From NCBI GenBank assembly GCA_028279185.1, contig JANQSS010000188.1, positions 65,001 through 129,000 on the forward strand: a DNA stretch of 64,000 nt, given 5' to 3'. The notes under the pieces were generated by a model. The model did no database searches and was not told where the DNA came from. It worked only from the letters and a program-made list of their open reading frames with translations. This DNA comes from Saprospiraceae bacterium (GTDB lineage: Bacteria > Bacteroidota > Bacteroidia > Chitinophagales > Saprospiraceae). Shown here piece after piece: positions 28,130 through 36,901 of this stretch (position 1 is the first letter of the stretch; every line of letters begins with the position of its first letter). Position numbers and translations under genes: made by a program.

Positions 28130-30181
28130 ATGAATATAATGACAGAAGATCAGCAAATAGCTTCTTACACGTTTAAGAATAGAGATGAATCGTGGTTGCG
28201 CTTTAACGCACGTGTGCTTCAAGAAGCGATGAATCCTGAAGTGCCACTATACGAGCGAATTAAGTTTTTGGCTATATTTTCTTCAAATTTAGACGAGTTT
28301 TTTAGTGTGCGAGTTTCGGCTTTACGTCAATTCAAACAAATCAGGAAGGTCGATCGGAAAAAATATAATATTAAGCCGAACAAAAGGCTTAAGATCATTT
28401 ATGCCGAGGTGCATAGACAGCAAGAGACGTTTGGGAAAATAGTTTCAGAACAGATTGTTCCGGATTTACATAGTATAGGGATAAAATTAGTTACCAATAA
28501 TACCATCACACCTGAGCTAAGAGAAAAAGCCATAGCCTATTTTGAATCGAATATTCAGTCGTTGATAAATGTCGAATATATAGAGCGAATCAATGAACCA
28601 CCATTTCTAAAGAACAATCAACTCTACATAGCATTCAAGACAATTGCAGGGAAAGTTGGTCTTGTTCAAATCCCGACTTCGGATCTTTCGAGGTTTATTC
28701 ATTTAAAAGACATTGAAGACGAAGTGACTTATATATTTCTTGAAGATAGCATCATGTTTGGTTTGCAGGCCGTTGAGTCAGATATTCTTGAGATGGGCGT
28801 TATAAAACTGTCAAGAGATGCAGAAACCTATATTGAAGACGAATTTTCAGGTGATTTGATTGAAAAAATAAAGCAGGCCATTGCGGATCGTGGTCGTGGT
28901 ATTCCAACTCGATTGCTCTTCGATGCAAGCATGAGTTCCGATTTTTTGGATGAAATTAAATCTTTGTTTTCTCTGAGTAAGTCGGATTTAATCGAAGGTG
29001 GTCGCTATCATAACTTTAAGGACTTTTTTAGTTTTCCTACAGAGTATATAGACGAGAGGTGTTTTTATCCCCCAATGAACCCACTGCCGCACCCCAAGCT
29101 TAGCACTACCTTAAACGTGCTCAGTCATGTTCAAGCTTCGGATGAAATAGTTCATTTTCCATATCAGGACTTCGATGTAATTCCAAGGCTTCTACGAGAA
29201 GCCGCACAATCGATTGATGTTCGTCACATTAAAATGACGCTATATAGAATATCTAAAACATCAGAAGTTGCGAAGGCGTTGTTGTTTGCACTTGAACAAG
29301 GAAAAGAAGTTACCGTATTCATTGAAGTAAAAGCGCGTTTCGATGAAGAGAATAATTTGATGTGGGGTCAAATACTAAGAGAAAAAGGAGCTAATGTAAT
29401 TTATAGTTATCCGGGTATAAAAATTCATTCTAAGATTGTTTTAATTCGAATGAATGAAAAGGCTTCTTTGGTAGATGTTGCCTATATCGGAACAGGGAAT
29501 TTTAATGAAAAAACGGCTCGGGTATATTGCGATCATGGACTAATTACAAGCCATAAAAAAATTACGGGTGAGTTGGATCAGGTTTTTCGCATCCTAACCG
29601 GGCGAATGATTGTTCCGAAGGCAAAACACCTGCTCATCTCGCCTTTTAACACAAGACAAAAATTTCTAGACCTTTTGCAGTTTGAAATCAACGAGGCAAG
29701 AGCAGGTCGTAAAGCGTCAGTAGTGATGAAGATGAATAGCCTTGAAGATCGCCTCATGATCGAAAGACTATATGAAGCAAATAATTCAGGCGTGCAAATT
29801 CGACTCCTTGTGCGCGGATTTTGTTGTTTGATTCCTGGTGTTGTCGGGATGAGCGAAAATATTTATGCCACGAGTATTATTGATCGCTATCTGGAACATG
29901 CACGCATATATTCATTCAATCATGCTGGCGAGCATGTTATGTATATCGGATCCGCAGATTGGATGACAAGAAATCTTGATAGGAGAATAGAGGTGTGCGT
30001 TCCAATCTATGACAGTAAAATAAAAAAAGAATTAACCGACATACTGAATATCCAAATAAATGACAACCAAAAAGCTCGAATTATTGACGCCGAGGAAAGG
30101 AATAATTTTGTTGAATACGGCAATGACGACGAACAAGTTCGCGCTCAATTTGACATTCACGAATACTTAAAAGTGTTATGA
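28130..30181 (+). CDS. ppk1: Polyphosphate kinase 1
   Basis: This enzyme makes inorganic polyphosphate from ATP and reverses the reaction. The 683-residue product has the N-terminal head with SWLRFNARVLQEA and FSSNLDEFFSVRV. Two phospholipase-D-like catalytic domains follow, with SYPGIKIHSKIVLI (H433, the presumed phosphohistidine), YIGTGNFNEKTARVYCD, and IIDRYLEHARIYSF (H590). I choose ATG 28130 (MNIMTEDQQ); ATG 28139 is also possible. A GTG at 28091 would overlap the barrel gene by 20 bp and add residues not seen in the family. Length fits the family (about 680-720). Confidence 0.97.
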   Translation: MNIMTEDQQIASYTFKNRDESWLRFNARVLQEAMNPEVPLYERIKFLAIFSSNLDEFFSVRVSALRQFKQIRKVDRKKYNIKPNKRLKIIYAEVHRQQETFGKIVSEQIVPDLHSIGIKLVTNNTITPELREKAIAYFESNIQSLINVEYIERINEPPFLKNNQLYIAFKTIAGKVGLVQIPTSDLSRFIHLKDIEDEVTYIFLEDSIMFGLQAVESDILEMGVIKLSRDAETYIEDEFSGDLIEKIKQAIADRGRGIPTRLLFDASMSSDFLDEIKSLFSLSKSDLIEGGRYHNFKDFFSFPTEYIDERCFYPPMNPLPHPKLSTTLNVLSHVQASDEIVHFPYQDFDVIPRLLREAAQSIDVRHIKMTLYRISKTSEVAKALLFALEQGKEVTVFIEVKARFDEENNLMWGQILREKGANVIYSYPGIKIHSKIVLIRMNEKASLVDVAYIGTGNFNEKTARVYCDHGLITSHKKITGELDQVFRILTGRMIVPKAKHLLISPFNTRQKFLDLLQFEINEARAGRKASVVMKMNSLEDRLMIERLYEANNSGVQIRLLVRGFCCLIPGVVGMSENIYATSIIDRYLEHARIYSFNHAGEHVMYIGSADWMTRNLDRRIEVCVPIYDSKIKKELTDILNIQINDNQKARIIDAEERNNFVEYGNDDEQVRAQFDIHEYLKVL

Positions 30182-30247
30182 ATACCAGCATTCATGGCTC
30201 CAACTTGATGTCCGAGTTGTCTCGTGCCCAATGGATTGGCACCACAT

Positions 30248-31108
30248 TTATGCTGTAACGATATCTTCCAACGTTTCGATAATCATCTTATTTACCGAAG
30301 CTTTTGGGTTTGACGAAAATGTTCCTTTTAATCGATTTGCGAGAATGCAGTTTACCGATAAGGCGCGATGCCCGAGTTGATTTGCCATGAAATAGAGACT
30401 CGCTGTCTCCATTTCCATATTTGTGATGGGTATGTTTTCTATTTCGAATGTATGAAATTGGTCAAATGGCAACACCATGGAATAAGGGAGTCTTATTGAT
30501 CTATTTTGAGCTCCATAAAATCCAGGAGAGGTAATGGTTACACCTCGACTAGCCTCTTTTCTAATTTGAGTGTTTAAAGATTTATCACATTCCGCCCAAT
30601 AGTGGTGTGGGATTCGGGCTTTGTGAAGCTGAAGAAATTCTTCAAAATGGGAGTTAGGGGCCGTCCCGTAAAATGACATCGCCGTATCAAGACCAATCGC
30701 ATATTGGCTTATTACTATATCATCTGGTTGCACATCTGGATGCAGACTACCTGATGTTCCCAACCTTATCAATGTCAATTGCTGCTGCCTTTTCTTTATT
30801 TGCCGATTGTTAAAATCAATATTGACCAGAGCATCTAATTCATTGAGCACAATGTCAATGTTTCCAGGTCCCATTCCCGTTGATAGTACTGTTAGTCTGC
30901 GGCTCCCGATATAGCCGGTATGCGTTACAATTTCTCGTTTCGCCTTTTTGATTTCGAGCTGATCAAAATGTTTGCTTACGGCAGAAACACGGTTTGGATC
31001 ACCAACGGTAACTATCGTGTCGGCCAATTCATCCGGATGAAGATTAAGGTGATATATACTGCCATCCTCATTTAGGATCAATTCGGATTCTGCTATTCTA
31101 CGCACCAT
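30248..31108 (-). CDS. Nucleoside phosphorylase (uridine/purine phosphorylase family)
   Basis: The 286-residue enzyme has the PNP_UDP_1 pattern: an early TIVTVGDPNRV nucleotide/phosphate site, VLSTGMGPGNIDI, LIRLGTSGSLHPDV and the nucleoside-binding ITNMEMETASLYFMA. It would split nucleosides with phosphate into base and ribose-1-phosphate for salvage. Substrate choice (uridine versus purine) is not certain; the TMGMGG-type glycine loop and ME(M)ET motif fit uridine phosphorylase-like enzymes. A TATCTTGG box sits just 5 bases upstream of its ATG, which would give an almost leaderless transcript. Confidence 0.92.
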   Translation of the reverse strand: MVRRIAESELILNEDGSIYHLNLHPDELADTIVTVGDPNRVSAVSKHFDQLEIKKAKREIVTHTGYIGSRRLTVLSTGMGPGNIDIVLNELDALVNIDFNNRQIKKRQQQLTLIRLGTSGSLHPDVQPDDIVISQYAIGLDTAMSFYGTAPNSHFEEFLQLHKARIPHHYWAECDKSLNTQIRKEASRGVTITSPGFYGAQNRSIRLPYSMVLPFDQFHTFEIENIPITNMEMETASLYFMANQLGHRALSVNCILANRLKGTFSSNPKASVNKMIIETLEDIVTA

Positions 31109-31112
31109 GCGT

Positions 31113-31120
31113 CCAAGATA
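31113..31120 (-). promoter_or_regulatory. Candidate -7-like box (TATCTTGG) close to the start codon
   Basis: A TAnnTTTG-like box on the minus strand only 4 bases before the ATG at 31108. If active, transcription would begin at or next to the start codon. Confidence 0.25.
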
Positions 31121-31144
31121 AAAGAAGTGACGTTAACTTTTTGG

Positions 31145-31630
31145 CTAATCACAGGCAAGAAAGATAGGACCTACCTCGATTCTGTTGCTTTCATGTCCTG
31201 CGTGATCGACAAAATAAATATCATAGAATAAGGTGTCAATTGGGTAAACAATAGACGGAACGCAGCCACCCGTACCGTCTGGATACCTGCAACAAACATC
31301 TCCTTTAACCACCCTGTGGAATAATGTTACATCCGCCTCTATTCCATTTGCTGATCCTTGTTTTTCGATATTTGGTAGTTCGAACGTAGCTGCCACAAAA
31401 TCGTCACGTTTGTCAATCATATAAACGGTGGGCTTACCCAAGCCCCCCAGATCTCCCTGCGCATCCGTCACAGAGACTTGAATTAGGACAGTATCAAATG
31501 CGATGGACTGTGCCAAATCATTGTTCAGAATGCCTAAAAATGAAATTTCCGGCTCGTCTTTAAAATCAGGAGCCTCTGTACACGCTGCTAATAGAATAAG
31601 ACCGAAAGCCAAATGGAAAATGTGTCGCAT
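31145..31630 (-). CDS. Small lipoprotein, function unknown
   Basis: The 161-residue product has a lipoprotein signal (GLILLAAC, acceptor Cys at 17). A beta-sandwich-like body follows (ISFLGILNNDLAQ; IQVSVTDAQGDLGGLG; FYDIYFVDHAGHESN), resembling Ig-like or calcium-binding cadherin-type domains found in Bacteroidota lipoproteins. It has four further cysteines (CCRYPDGTGGC and the last-but-one residue), which may pair. No known family was recognised. It lies 36 bp upstream of the nucleoside phosphorylase on the same strand, though each has its own close promoter-like box. Confidence 0.78.
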   Translation of the reverse strand: MRHIFHLAFGLILLAACTEAPDFKDEPEISFLGILNNDLAQSIAFDTVLIQVSVTDAQGDLGGLGKPTVYMIDKRDDFVAATFELPNIEKQGSANGIEADVTLFHRVVKGDVCCRYPDGTGGCVPSIVYPIDTLFYDIYFVDHAGHESNRIEVGPIFLACD

Positions 31631-31634
31631 ACAA

Positions 31635-31642
31635 TAAAGATA
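31635..31642 (-). promoter_or_regulatory. Candidate -7-like box (TATCTTTA) close to the start codon
   Basis: TATCTTTA on the minus strand, 4 bases before the ATG at 31630, again implying a very short or missing leader if used. Confidence 0.25.
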
Positions 31643-31769
31643 CTATTCCATCAAATAACGTATAAGTTAGACTGATGTTGGCCGAGTTGCCAAGTAATAT
31701 CTCGGCTAACGAATTACCAAGTCACTTCATGAGGCACCGAGCAAGTCCTAATATGCGTAATATTGCTCT

Positions 31770-32726
31770 ATGGATCGAATCCGCCATAAACATGAAATCA
31801 TCGACCTGTTTCGACATCAGGCAGTTCACAATCCAGATTTTGCTGAATATTTAAGTGCTATTCAAGTTGATTATCGGGCCATTTCGAACATTTTGGATAT
31901 TCCATTCTTACCTATTGAATTTTTTAAAAACCGAGAGATAAAAACGGGAAATTTTGATCATGAATGTGTATTTGAAAGCTCTGGAACGACACAAAGCATC
32001 CGGTCAAGGAATTTTATTCGATCGATTGATGATTATCATCGGAATACTCAAAAAATATTTGAGAAACAATATGGAGCATTGACAGGCTATAATATTTTGG
32101 CCCTTTTACCAGGCTATGCGAGTACATCTTCGCTGGTATCCATGATTACTTATTTTTTTAAAGTATCGAAAAGTGAACATTGTCAATTTTTTGCAGGAAG
32201 ATCAGATTTTGATAGGTTACGTATTGAAATCGAAAAACTAGAAAATGGCAATCGCCGGACATTACTTTTTGGTGTGACCCATGGCTTGATCGAATTTGCT
32301 CAATATTATGACCGGCCCATTAAAAATGTAATTGTGATGGAGACGGGTGGTATGAAAGGAAGGAGAGAAGAATTAACCCGTCACGAATTACATGAAGTTT
32401 TAATGCAGGCATGGATGGTTCACCAGGTGCATTCGGAATATGGGATGACGGAGTTGCTTTCTCAAGCATACGCTGCGGCAAACGGACTATTTAATATGCA
32501 CGACGGTTTCATCGTGATTCCAGGAGATATATACGATCCGCTGGAAAAAGGAAACTATGGCAAGGTCGCTCGGTTGAATGTGATTGACATGGCAAACCAA
32601 GATACATGTGCCTTCATAGCGACCTCTGATGTAGGTCGCGTGTTTGACAATGGAACATTTGAAGTATTAGGTCGACTTGACCATGCGGATATACGAGGTT
32701 GTAATCTTATGTATATGCCGAGGTAA
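31770..32726 (+). CDS. LuxE/PaaK-like acyl-protein synthetase family protein
   Basis: The 318-residue protein has LuxE-type sequence: FLPIEFFKNREIKTG, the adenylate-forming core VFESSGTTQSIRSRNF (SSGTTG-like P-loop), LFGVTHGLIEFAQ, VIVMETGGMKGRREE, HSEYGMTELLSQAYA and DVGRVFDNGTFEVLGRLD. LuxE-family proteins activate fatty acids as acyl-AMP and pass them to a protein thiol or CoA. In Bacteroidota they occur outside bioluminescence, often with surface or lipid genes, and the substrate here is unknown. The gene ends exactly where the oppositely directed T9SS cargo gene ends. Confidence 0.88.
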   Translation: MDRIRHKHEIIDLFRHQAVHNPDFAEYLSAIQVDYRAISNILDIPFLPIEFFKNREIKTGNFDHECVFESSGTTQSIRSRNFIRSIDDYHRNTQKIFEKQYGALTGYNILALLPGYASTSSLVSMITYFFKVSKSEHCQFFAGRSDFDRLRIEIEKLENGNRRTLLFGVTHGLIEFAQYYDRPIKNVIVMETGGMKGRREELTRHELHEVLMQAWMVHQVHSEYGMTELLSQAYAAANGLFNMHDGFIVIPGDIYDPLEKGNYGKVARLNVIDMANQDTCAFIATSDVGRVFDNGTFEVLGRLDHADIRGCNLMYMPR

Positions 32727-34349
32727 TCATCTGATCAAAGTGACTGCTCCGCGTATTGTAATCACATCATTGTTCTCAAGGGCAATTTTGGCCGTGTAGA
32801 CATACACACCTTCAGGCGCAGGCTTATTCGATGTCATGCCGTTCCAGGTCGTGCCATTGAATAATTGATTACCCCATCGATTAAATAATTGCATCTCGAT
32901 AACTTCGAACTCATCAGCTTCTCCCAGTATTGTAAATACATCATTGATCCCATCGTTATTCGGTGAAAAAATATCTGGTATGAATAATTGTATTATTGAT
33001 AGGTTCACTAGTACTAGGCTATCACAACCATTATTTCCTGTTAGCTCTACATTGTATTGACCGGGACTTGATAAGGTTCGATTACCTATAAAAAAAAGTT
33101 CATGTTCATATATTTTGACATCAATCGTATCGGAAATTACAGTGGCATCCTTCAATTCGAAAATGACGATACTGTCACATCCAATAATATTTTGAAAAGT
33201 ATCGAGATAAATTCCAGGAGCTGTTAAAATGTTTTCGCCTAACTGGTGTATTTTGTTAAGACAAAATATTTCAGACTTACGAACCTTAACTTCAGGAATA
33301 ATAAATTCAAATCGATTACTGAGCCTGCAAGTTAATCCGTTATCAGCTAAAACTTCATACCTACCTTCTCCGTACATCTGAGTCAATTCATGATCTGTTT
33401 CGCCGAGCAGGGCAATTCCATCTTTATACCATTGATATGATTGATTAGGTCTCTCCGGTACTGAAAGGTTGAAACTTGGGGAACAAGGATGGTCATAGGT
33501 TTGAATGGTAAAATCAAATGATCGCTCGTCAGCTAAGATGAGGTTGTCGAAAAAATAATATAGTTGTTCTGTACTCGTATGATGGCGACATGGAGGGCCA
33601 ATAGCTATGGCGTTAATGTCTTCGGTTGGTGTAAATTCGATTGTGTAATTTTTCCAGGTCGATGGAATTAGGCTGCTCACTCCTACAGCTCCAAGACGCA
33701 CCCATCCTGGACCGTTCGTTGGACATCCAAAATTGATATCACCAATACCAAATGGGAGATACATACAATCTGTACTGCCAAAAATCGTGACGCTCATCGG
33801 TGGACTGTGCTTTTGGTTTACGAATCCAATGTCGAATGCGAATCTGTACGTGCTGTCCTTAACTAGAGGTTTGGTGAGGCAGGCACCGGCATATTCTTTC
33901 CAATTGCGATTCTGCTCCTCTTCAGCATTACCCCGGCCATCTCTAAAACCCATCACTCCACGACCTTCGGGAATAGGCATCGGCAGAGGAAAATTTGCCC
34001 AACCCAGCCATCCGCAAGTATGGATAAAATCTGTTGTGGCTTCTGAAGCCTGAATCCAACTTGAGGAGCAGTTCAATTCACCAGGCCCCTCCGGGCAACA
34101 GGTCATATCTTCGAAAGAGGGATTTGGAACTAGAGAGACAGGAGGAATTTCCAGACAATCGCAATCTGGATCGTTTAAATCTATGAGTCCGTTAGCATTG
34201 TCATCAATGCCGTTGTCACAAATCTCATCAACCAATAAAATTTCAAGACTTGTCTTTTCTGGTCCTGAAGTTGTCGAAGTCAAACATACTATCGCGATAG
34301 TGCTTATCAAGACCAATCGTGCTGTCATTCCCATTACAAAAAATATCAT
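32727..34349 (-). CDS. Secreted protein with gliding-motility-associated C-terminal (T9SS type-B) domain
   Basis: The 540-residue product has a signal peptide (about 6-27 after an N-terminal MIFFVMG). A Cys/Asp-rich calcium-binding-like motif follows (ICDNGIDDNANGLIDLNDPD, about 43-65), then a carbohydrate-binding-like region (about 75-270, NPSFEDM.CC). Ig-like segments with CDSIV and CDSLVLV repeats come next, and the last 85 residues form the CHU_C/type-B sorting domain (FIPDIFSPNNDGINDVF, LFNRWGNQLF, EGVYVYTAKI). It is exported by the type IX system to the cell surface. It may be an adhesin or a glycan-binding protein. It is a single gene, converging with the LuxE-like gene at zero spacing. 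Confidence 0.9.
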   Translation of the reverse strand: MIFFVMGMTARLVLISTIAIVCLTSTTSGPEKTSLEILLVDEICDNGIDDNANGLIDLNDPDCDCLEIPPVSLVPNPSFEDMTCCPEGPGELNCSSSWIQASEATTDFIHTCGWLGWANFPLPMPIPEGRGVMGFRDGRGNAEEEQNRNWKEYAGACLTKPLVKDSTYRFAFDIGFVNQKHSPPMSVTIFGSTDCMYLPFGIGDINFGCPTNGPGWVRLGAVGVSSLIPSTWKNYTIEFTPTEDINAIAIGPPCRHHTSTEQLYYFFDNLILADERSFDFTIQTYDHPCSPSFNLSVPERPNQSYQWYKDGIALLGETDHELTQMYGEGRYEVLADNGLTCRLSNRFEFIIPEVKVRKSEIFCLNKIHQLGENILTAPGIYLDTFQNIIGCDSIVIFELKDATVISDTIDVKIYEHELFFIGNRTLSSPGQYNVELTGNNGCDSLVLVNLSIIQLFIPDIFSPNNDGINDVFTILGEADEFEVIEMQLFNRWGNQLFNGTTWNGMTSNKPAPEGVYVYTAKIALENNDVITIRGAVTLIR

Positions 34350-34618
34350 TGACGATGTGATTTATTGGCATTAACATACCACATCCACTCTGACTATATC
34401 AACGATTGAATAGCACTTGTTGTGATCGCCGATAGATTGGAAGAGGAAGTAGTTTTCATGCCTACACCAAGAGTTAATACCTTTTAGTTAGAATTAGGGC
34501 TGGGGGATTTGCATATGATAGCCTGCAAATTTCTGCAATTTTTTTAATTAAAAATGTTATGCGGTGTGGATATTTCTTGTGTTCATGACACTTAGATATA
34601 GAGTAACAATTCTTTGTC

Positions 34619-35290
34619 ATGCTACGAATTAAAAAGATGCAAGCCGATCATGTGTATTTGATTAGAGGAGCGAGTGTCGCCAATTCTCCATTTTTTGAGA
34701 ACGAAGGCGATTGTAAACTATTTCTGAAATTAGTGGACCGCTTCCTTAATTCCTTTATAACAGTCAATCTTTTTCAGAATAATCGTGATGGTTGGGCCAT
34801 GATAATCAACACGAAGTCGGCAGAAGAAATAAAGCGAGCATATTTAGAACGACGCGCCAAGTCTAAAAAGTGCAAGAGGGCATTTCAATATAACGAGGTA
34901 TGGCGAATGCTATCAGATCAGGTTCGAATCATGCTGAGCACCTATGTGAAGGCCACTAATCAGGGGAGGGGCCGCAAGGGCGGAAAAGTGCGTTGCAGCT
35001 ATGAGCGGTTTGTATTCGAAAGTTTGGTGGAGGCACAAGCCGTACGTCTGCAAATGGAAAGTGAAACATATAACCAACAACAACCCGCTAAGCGTTACCG
35101 ACCATCGAGGAAGCTACACAAGATAAGTAAGAAGTTACTTAGATCGAGTCCATTTTTAAGCTGTGCGCCATTGGATGTTGAAGAAAGGATGGTGGAAATA
35201 GGCGTTCGTTGCTTTGATTTAATAGGTTTTGCAAGTGACGTACTACGCAATCTAATTAAAACTACTTTACACCACCACTTTCCGACTTAA
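34619..35290 (+). CDS. RAYT-like (Y1 transposase-related) protein without HUH motif
   Basis: The 223-residue basic protein follows the outline of REP-associated tyrosine transposases: an N-terminal DHVYLIRGASVANSPFFENE (like HVxxRGxxxxxIF), then a KLFLKLVDRFLN helix, and later QVRIMLSTYVKATNQ followed by GRGRKGGKV (like LLSSYTRAFNKRxGRxGxLF). The second strand, normally YCLMPNHFHLLI with the metal-binding HUH histidines, reads NNRDGWAMIINT here, so catalysis looks lost. A tyrosine (SYERF) and a basic C-terminus remain. It could be a domesticated DNA-binding protein or a decaying gene. I saw no REP-like repeats around it. Confidence 0.68.
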   Translation: MLRIKKMQADHVYLIRGASVANSPFFENEGDCKLFLKLVDRFLNSFITVNLFQNNRDGWAMIINTKSAEEIKRAYLERRAKSKKCKRAFQYNEVWRMLSDQVRIMLSTYVKATNQGRGRKGGKVRCSYERFVFESLVEAQAVRLQMESETYNQQQPAKRYRPSRKLHKISKKLLRSSPFLSCAPLDVEERMVEIGVRCFDLIGFASDVLRNLIKTTLHHHFPT

Positions 35291-35859
35291 TTCAGCGAAA
35301 ATCAAAGATATTTAACCTTGATGGCGCAGATATTTCCTAATTGTAGTGGAAAAAACGCCAGGAAGCAGCCGGCCCCATTCATTTACGAGGAAAACGGTTC
35401 AGTTTTCTCAATTTTACATTGTCCAATACTACTAAGACGGTCACCGAGATCGGGACTCAATGTTGCTAATAACAGATGCATTAAAGTTCAGAAAAGATGT
35501 GTAATCCTCATATAACAATTAACGGTAAAAATTGGTAATGGAGATGACTTCATGCCTGTGTAAGGTAGATTACCTGCTAATGAGGCTGAGAAGTCACTTA
35601 CCTAAGTCAGAACTTACGGATTTATTAGGGTAAAGCACCTGAATGATTCATTATAATTCTTAAAATGGAGTGACGTCCACATAGTCTCTAATTGGTAGTT
35701 ATAGATGGCTGCCGCTTATTATCTCGGGTCCATTTATGGCTTGTAAGCGGACATCACGGAAAATTTCAAATGCTCAAATCATATCCAATTAAACAGCATA
35801 ACGAATTTATAGATATACCCTGTACAAGAGTACCCAAATAACTCATAATAGTGTCTTCT
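35291..35859. other. Long intergenic stretch upstream of gldA
   Basis: No protein-like frame was recognised in about 570 bp. There is an inverted repeat CCGCTTA (35712-35718) / TAAGCGG (35744-35750), nested in an imperfect longer one, TGACGTCC (35671-35678) / GGACATCA (35749-35756, one mismatch). It may be an RNA structure or nothing. Confidence 0.4.
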
Positions 35860-35890
35860 TTTGAAAAGTTAACCAAACATTTTATTTTTG
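35860..35890 (+). promoter_or_regulatory. Promoter of the gldA-gldF-gldG cluster
   Basis: TTTG at 35860-35863 and TATTTTTG at 35883-35890 match both boxes of the Bacteroidota housekeeping promoter, with 19 bases between. The ATG of gldA lies 73 bases after the -7 box. It is the best promoter match found in the window. Confidence 0.7.
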
Positions 35891-35962
35891 CGGCCTTTAC
35901 ACGCCGAATGCCAACATTTCCTTTGAGCATCTGCGTGTGCAATCCAAATAAAATCAGAAGGC

Positions 35963-36886
35963 ATGGATATTCAAATTCGTAACCTCACTAAGAGTTATGG
36001 GGGACATCGAGCGGTTGATGATATAAGCTTTGATGTTCGAACAGGTGAGGTATTGGGTTTTCTGGGACCAAATGGCGCCGGAAAGACGACGACGATGAAG
36101 ATGATCACGAACTTCCTTCTTGCTGATGAAGGGCGTATCGAAATAAATGGACGAGCTATTGACGATGGATGGGCAAAACAGCACATAGGTTACCTACCTG
36201 AACATAACCCGCTCTACGACGAAATGCCGGTGATCGATTATCTGGCGTTTTGTGCTGCGCTACAAAATGTGGACAAGTCAGACATTCCATCTCGTGTTAA
36301 GGAGATGGTTCGTATATGTGGCATTGATACTATGAAACATAAGAAAATCAGTGAATTGTCTAAGGGATACAGACAGCGTGTTGGACTTGCGCAGGCCATG
36401 ATTCACAATCCAGATATTTTGATTCTTGATGAACCAACAAGTGGATTAGATCCGAATCAAATTGTCGAAATTCGAGAATTGATAAAAAATCTGGGTAACG
36501 AAAAAACTGTAATTCTAAGTACGCATATTCTTCCCGAGGTTGAAGCGACATGCGATAGGATACTCATCATAAACAAAGGGAAGATTGTTGCAGATGGAAC
36601 GGCAAATACCTTACGTAAGCAGGCTCAAGGTCAACAAGTGCTCAGAATAAAAATTCAAGCACCGGATAATCAAGTTGTGGCGGATGCCCTGCAATTGATA
36701 CCGCAGGTTAGAACAGTCGAAATTGTCGATTTCGGGTCAGGCCGGTTTGAATTACAAAGTGAACCCGAAGTACATTCAAATGAAGCGGTTTTTCATTTAT
36801 GCGCTTCGAAGGGATGGGTGTTAACCGAGATGATACCTTATGAAACGAAGCTGGAAGATATTTTCCGTGATTTGACGATGAATTAA
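35963..36886 (+). CDS. gldA: Gliding-motility ABC transporter, ATP-binding protein GldA
   Basis: The 307-residue ATPase has Walker A GPNGAGKTT (35-43), the Q-loop region HIGYLPEHNPLYDEM, signature LSKGYRQRVGLAQAM, Walker B ILILDEPTSGLD and the H-loop STHILPE. The C-terminal extension of about 80 residues fits GldA. In Flavobacterium johnsoniae GldA pairs with GldF and GldG and is needed for gliding. In many Bacteroidota the same trio is present in non-gliding strains. The next genes here, gldF and gldG, support the name over a generic ABC-2 ATPase. Confidence 0.93.
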   Translation: MDIQIRNLTKSYGGHRAVDDISFDVRTGEVLGFLGPNGAGKTTTMKMITNFLLADEGRIEINGRAIDDGWAKQHIGYLPEHNPLYDEMPVIDYLAFCAALQNVDKSDIPSRVKEMVRICGIDTMKHKKISELSKGYRQRVGLAQAMIHNPDILILDEPTSGLDPNQIVEIRELIKNLGNEKTVILSTHILPEVEATCDRILIINKGKIVADGTANTLRKQAQGQQVLRIKIQAPDNQVVADALQLIPQVRTVEIVDFGSGRFELQSEPEVHSNEAVFHLCASKGWVLTEMIPYETKLEDIFRDLTMN

Positions 36887-36901
36887 AATATTTAAAGTTT
36901 T

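Noticed and set aside
34507-34530. Inverted repeat ATTTGCA / TGCAAAT with a nearby T-run as a terminator
   Set aside because: It lies between divergent genes, with no plus-strand gene upstream that it could end.
35671-35756. Structured RNA or riboswitch upstream of gldA
   Set aside because: Only two short, partly mismatched inverted repeats support it, and the gldA promoter lies downstream of them.
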